DNA of 64,000 bases from Azadirachta indica (Eukaryota > Streptophyta > Magnoliopsida > Sapindales > Meliaceae): contig CM040443.1 of assembly GCA_022749755.1 (NCBI GenBank), positions 15,081,744-15,145,743 on the forward strand, in the 5' to 3' direction. Shown here in pieces: positions 61,749-64,000 of this stretch. Below the pieces are notes generated by a model. That model had not been told where the DNA came from, searched no databases, and saw nothing but the letters and a program-made list of their open reading frames with translations. Every line of letters starts with the position of its first letter. The stretch's first letter is position 1. Made by a program: the position numbers and the translations under genes.

Positions 61749-62180
61749 GGCTGCTTAATTATTCAAGTTACTTTCGGTGCAAGGGACCCTTTGTCGTTAT
61801 CAAGATTCCTGTAATTATTTAGCATGTGGTAGACAACAAGCATATTTAAGGACAATTATTCAAAACAAGACAACTTTCGGTAGCTAGGTCGCTAATTGTG
61901 TTGTACTCCATTATTGTTGTAATAGTTGTACTCAACTATTGTAAGGGTCACTCAAATGTATCTATAAATTATGGAATTGTGAGTTTACTCGGAGAGGCCA
62001 ATCTTAGAGGTGAAAACCTTAGAGTGAAAATCTCCTTTTGTAAAACTTTATCTTGGCCATTAATAAAATCTTTCAAATATTTTAAATATTGTTTCAAGTG
62101 CATACAATTTCAATTTCTATCTATAATAAATCTCCAAAATTTTTAATTTAAAATTTCAATTTCAATTTTAATTTTCCAGG
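61749..62180 (+). promoter_or_regulatory. Caulimovirid intergenic region with TATA box
   Basis: Follows ORF2 with no further frame of note. CTATAAAT at 61962-61969 is a plausible TATA box, followed by 'ctcggagaggccaatcttag' about 30 bp later, where a transcript could start. Downstream are 'taataaaatc' at 62061 (polyadenylation-like) and an AT-rich 'aaatctccaaaattttt...aatttcaattttaatttt' tract. It would drive pregenomic RNA. Parts are duplicated at 62285-62400. Confidence 0.55.
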
Positions 62181-62520
62181 ATTTTTGTTCATTAGTAAAC
62201 AAGGAAAAGAAAACAAGGGTTTTAGCCAATTTTGACTTAGAACAACAAGTCATTATTAGAATAGCTTGGTATGATGAGATGAATACGCCAATCTTAGAGG
62301 CAAAAAACCTTAGGGTGAAAATCTCCTTTTGTAAAACTTTATCTTGGCCATCAATAAAATCTTTTCAAATATCTTCTCTGAAAATATTGTTTCAATTGCA
62401 GGAAATTTCAATTTCTATGTATAATAATTTAGAACCTATGACAGTAATCAAATTACCTAGTTTGGTTTACCTTTGGTATTTAGCTGAGGAATTAGAAACA
62501 TTCAAGCTAGAAGCCGAAGG
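62178..62520 (+). repeat. Rearranged caulimovirid pieces
   Basis: 62178-62284 duplicates the ORF1 linker piece at about 56688-56792. Straight after it, 62285-62420 duplicates the intergenic piece at 61996-62130 ('gccaatcttagaggyraaaa' to 'aatttcaatttctat'). 62422-62545 then encodes NLEPMTVIKLPSLVYLWYLA and so on, whose origin I do not recognise. The join of distant viral segments shows rearrangement before or during integration. Confidence 0.75.
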
Positions 62521-62723
62521 AAAAATTCCTTGGTTAAAAAAATAAATCTCCAAAAATTTTTCAATTTAATAAATCTCCAAAATTTTCAATTTAAAATTTC
62601 AATTTCAAAACAAAGCCTAGGAAAATTAAAATTGAAATTGAAATTTTAAATTGAAAATTTTGGAGATTTATTAAATTACATTAAATTGAAAAATTTTTGG
62701 AGATTTATTTTGTTAAACAAGGA
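62521..62723. repeat. Palindromic junction, ~88-bp arms
   Basis: The left arm at 62521-62608 ('aaaaattccttggttaaaaa', then 'aataaatctccaaaaattttt') is mirrored by 62632-62723, which has an extra 9 bp near 62675-62683. The short spacer contains 'aaagcctagg'. The sequence is that of the viral intergenic AT-rich tract. It marks where plus-oriented and minus-oriented viral segments meet. Confidence 0.85.
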
Positions 62724-62736
62724 ATTTTTGGAGATT

Positions 62737-64000
62737 AAGTATACTCTGTTGAGTAGATATGCTAAGACTGTTGTTCCATTAATATCTAAGAGATCCCATA
62801 AATCTTGCTACTATAAGTCTAGTGGCTTAATGATTTGTATTTTTGATGGCTTTATAAGCTATAGCAGCAATTCCTATTTCTTGGAGTACATTTATAATTT
62901 CATATTTGAATCTACCATCTATATTCCATTCGTAGATAGCTTCTCCTGTATGTTGGGTACTAATATACTTACAACGCTCTTAATATTGAATATCCAATGG
63001 AGTATGTCTAAGATAATAATTCTTAGTCAAGGTAATTTTTCCAACTATTGGGTTGTCTAATTTTTTTTATGTAACTTATTAATTTCTAAGGGCTCACTAT
63101 TTTCATTTTGATTATGGGTTTGACTTTGTATAGTTTCATCTATAGTATTAACATTAGAAGGATTTGGTAAAGAAGATAATTTTTATTAATTTGATCTAAA
63201 AGTTTAATTTTGGGAAAATAATTATTTTCTTTATCTTTTTATGGTAAAGGTTAGGGTTTGAATAAAGGTAAGGTCACATTAGAAGGAAAGAGTTACTTGA
63301 TCTAACTTATCTTTGATTTAACTAATTTGTTTGGATATAGTGTGCAATATTTGACTTTGATAATTATTTTGTTCATAAAGCTTCTTAATGTCTCCTAGAT
63401 TGAAAGGCTCAGTATTTAGTCTATTATTAGCTAGTTCGAATGGCGATGTTCGAATATGATTTCCTAAAATATTAAGATTGATAGATTTTAGTGGTGGATA
63501 TACCGACTAAATAATGCTATGACTTTTAGTTTCCCATTTTCTAACATGACTAGCATGGACGTCTAGGCAGGATTTTCTTAAAGGATATTTTATGTGATTA
63601 TTAAATGAATACATCTTAAACCATGTGAAAAATGGAATATTTATTTTTAACCTATTCATCTTATCATAACAAGTTGTCCTAATAATGGTTTGTTGTTTTA
63701 GGTCAAAATTGGCTAAAAATAATATTTTCTTTTCCTTGTTTACTAATGAATCAAAATCCTGTCTAAGGAAATTTTTATCTATTTCCCAATTTTCATTAAC
63801 TATTCTATTAATAGTTTGAAAATCAGAAAATCAGAAAAAGTTGGAGATTCTGGCCTATTTACTAGTTCATCTACTAGAGTACTGTATTGGGCAGAACTTT
63901 GAGTATTTAAATCCTCTATCTTAATAGTTTGAACTCTAAAAGTGCTAGGAATAGAAAAGGATGTACTAACAGCTTGAAAACATGAATAGCTAGTTGATGA
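62737..64000 (-). mobile_element. Inverted copy of the caulimovirid ORF1 linker/coat-protein region
   Basis: Read on the minus strand, this is a diverged copy of 56447-57709 over its whole length (1,264 against 1,263 bp, so few net indels; about 90% alike by eye). For example 'attaagtatactctgttgag' at 62736 mirrors 'ctcgacagagtatacttaat' at 57690-57709. The 124-codon plus-strand frame at 62686-63060 is antisense to the coat-protein region. The copy is cut by the window end and probably continues toward the movement-protein end. Confidence 0.85.

Larger units (their letters stand above)
55321..62180 (+). mobile_element. Endogenous caulimovirid (florendovirus-like) copy, plus strand, nearly full order
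   Basis: In order: primer-like site and leader (55321-55588), movement-protein region, linker, coat protein with CCHC finger, aspartic protease, RT, RNase H, a separate second ORF, and a promoter-like region with TATA. About 6.9 kb is close to one genome length for Caulimoviridae (about 7-8 kb). A second ORF after RNase H is a feature described for florendoviruses, hence that suggestion; petuvirus-like relatives remain possible. All ORFs carry stops, so the copy is inactive. No integrase is present, as expected, since these viruses enter chromosomes by illegitimate recombination. Confidence 0.75.

Noticed and set aside
1..64000. tRNA, rRNA or organelle-derived DNA
   Set aside because: No tRNA-like B-box with cloverleaf context, rRNA core or plastid gene sequence was recognised; the two tRNA-Met-like motifs are retroelement or viral primer sites.

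Overview
This is nuclear chromosomal DNA from a flowering plant, most likely a eudicot. It is very AT-rich and holds one recognisable host gene among many decayed mobile elements. I cannot name the species. The plant assignment rests on an eight-exon TAF15b-like gene with GT-AG introns, on plant-type hAT, MULE, CACTA, copia and gypsy remains, and on an endogenous caulimovirid (plant pararetrovirus) cluster. I saw no bacterial-style operons, no CRISPR array, and no tRNA or rRNA gene.

Layout. 1-4.2 kb: a frameshifted hAT transposase fragment and a degenerate LTR-like block. 4.2-10.2 kb: a hAT element with both ends and an 8-bp target-site duplication (TSD, 7/8 match), with a decayed transposase gene and a smaller long-TIR element nested inside. 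10.2-14.2 kb: a MULE transposase pseudogene split by a solo LTR (TSD ctaag/ttaag). 15.1-21.9 kb: a Ty1/copia element with 5' LTR, primer-binding site, gag, protease, integrase, RT and RNase H, all full of stops; its RNase H is split by another solo LTR with a perfect ATAAT duplication. 22.0-23.0 kb: a 1-kb element with long terminal inverted repeats (TSD 8/9). 23.0-25.6 kb: a gypsy RT fragment and a second substantial hAT transposase pseudogene on the minus strand. 26.6-33.6 kb: a TIR element interrupted by a complete-ended 5,383-bp CACTA transposon (TSD AGA) carrying only a Ptta/En/Spm-type accessory gene. 33.4-36.6 kb: a near-perfect hairpin, tandem repeats, a small MITE and a further hAT fragment. 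36.6-40.9 kb: AT-rich, with no gene I can support.

40.9-49.9 kb: the one intact gene, coding for a TAF15b-like TFIID subunit or RNA-binding protein (398 residues: RRM, two RanBP2-type zinc fingers, RD/RS-rich tail). All exon junctions keep the frame. Its last intron is 4.6 kb and is filled with MITE-like repeats.

51-64 kb: tandem repeats, then a cluster of endogenous caulimovirid copies. A minus-strand segment (RT, RNase H, downstream ORF) lies head-to-head with a long plus-strand copy (possible tRNA-Met primer site, leader, movement protein, coat protein, protease, RT, RNase H, second ORF, promoter-like region). Beyond a palindromic junction, a third, inverted segment repeats part of the plus copy and runs off the window end. 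All are disabled by many stops. The ORF2-like frame carries five stops but no frameshift, which points to decay mainly by substitution.

Only the TAF15b-like gene looks functional. The rest is a layered record of insertions; many boundaries are exact enough to order in time.
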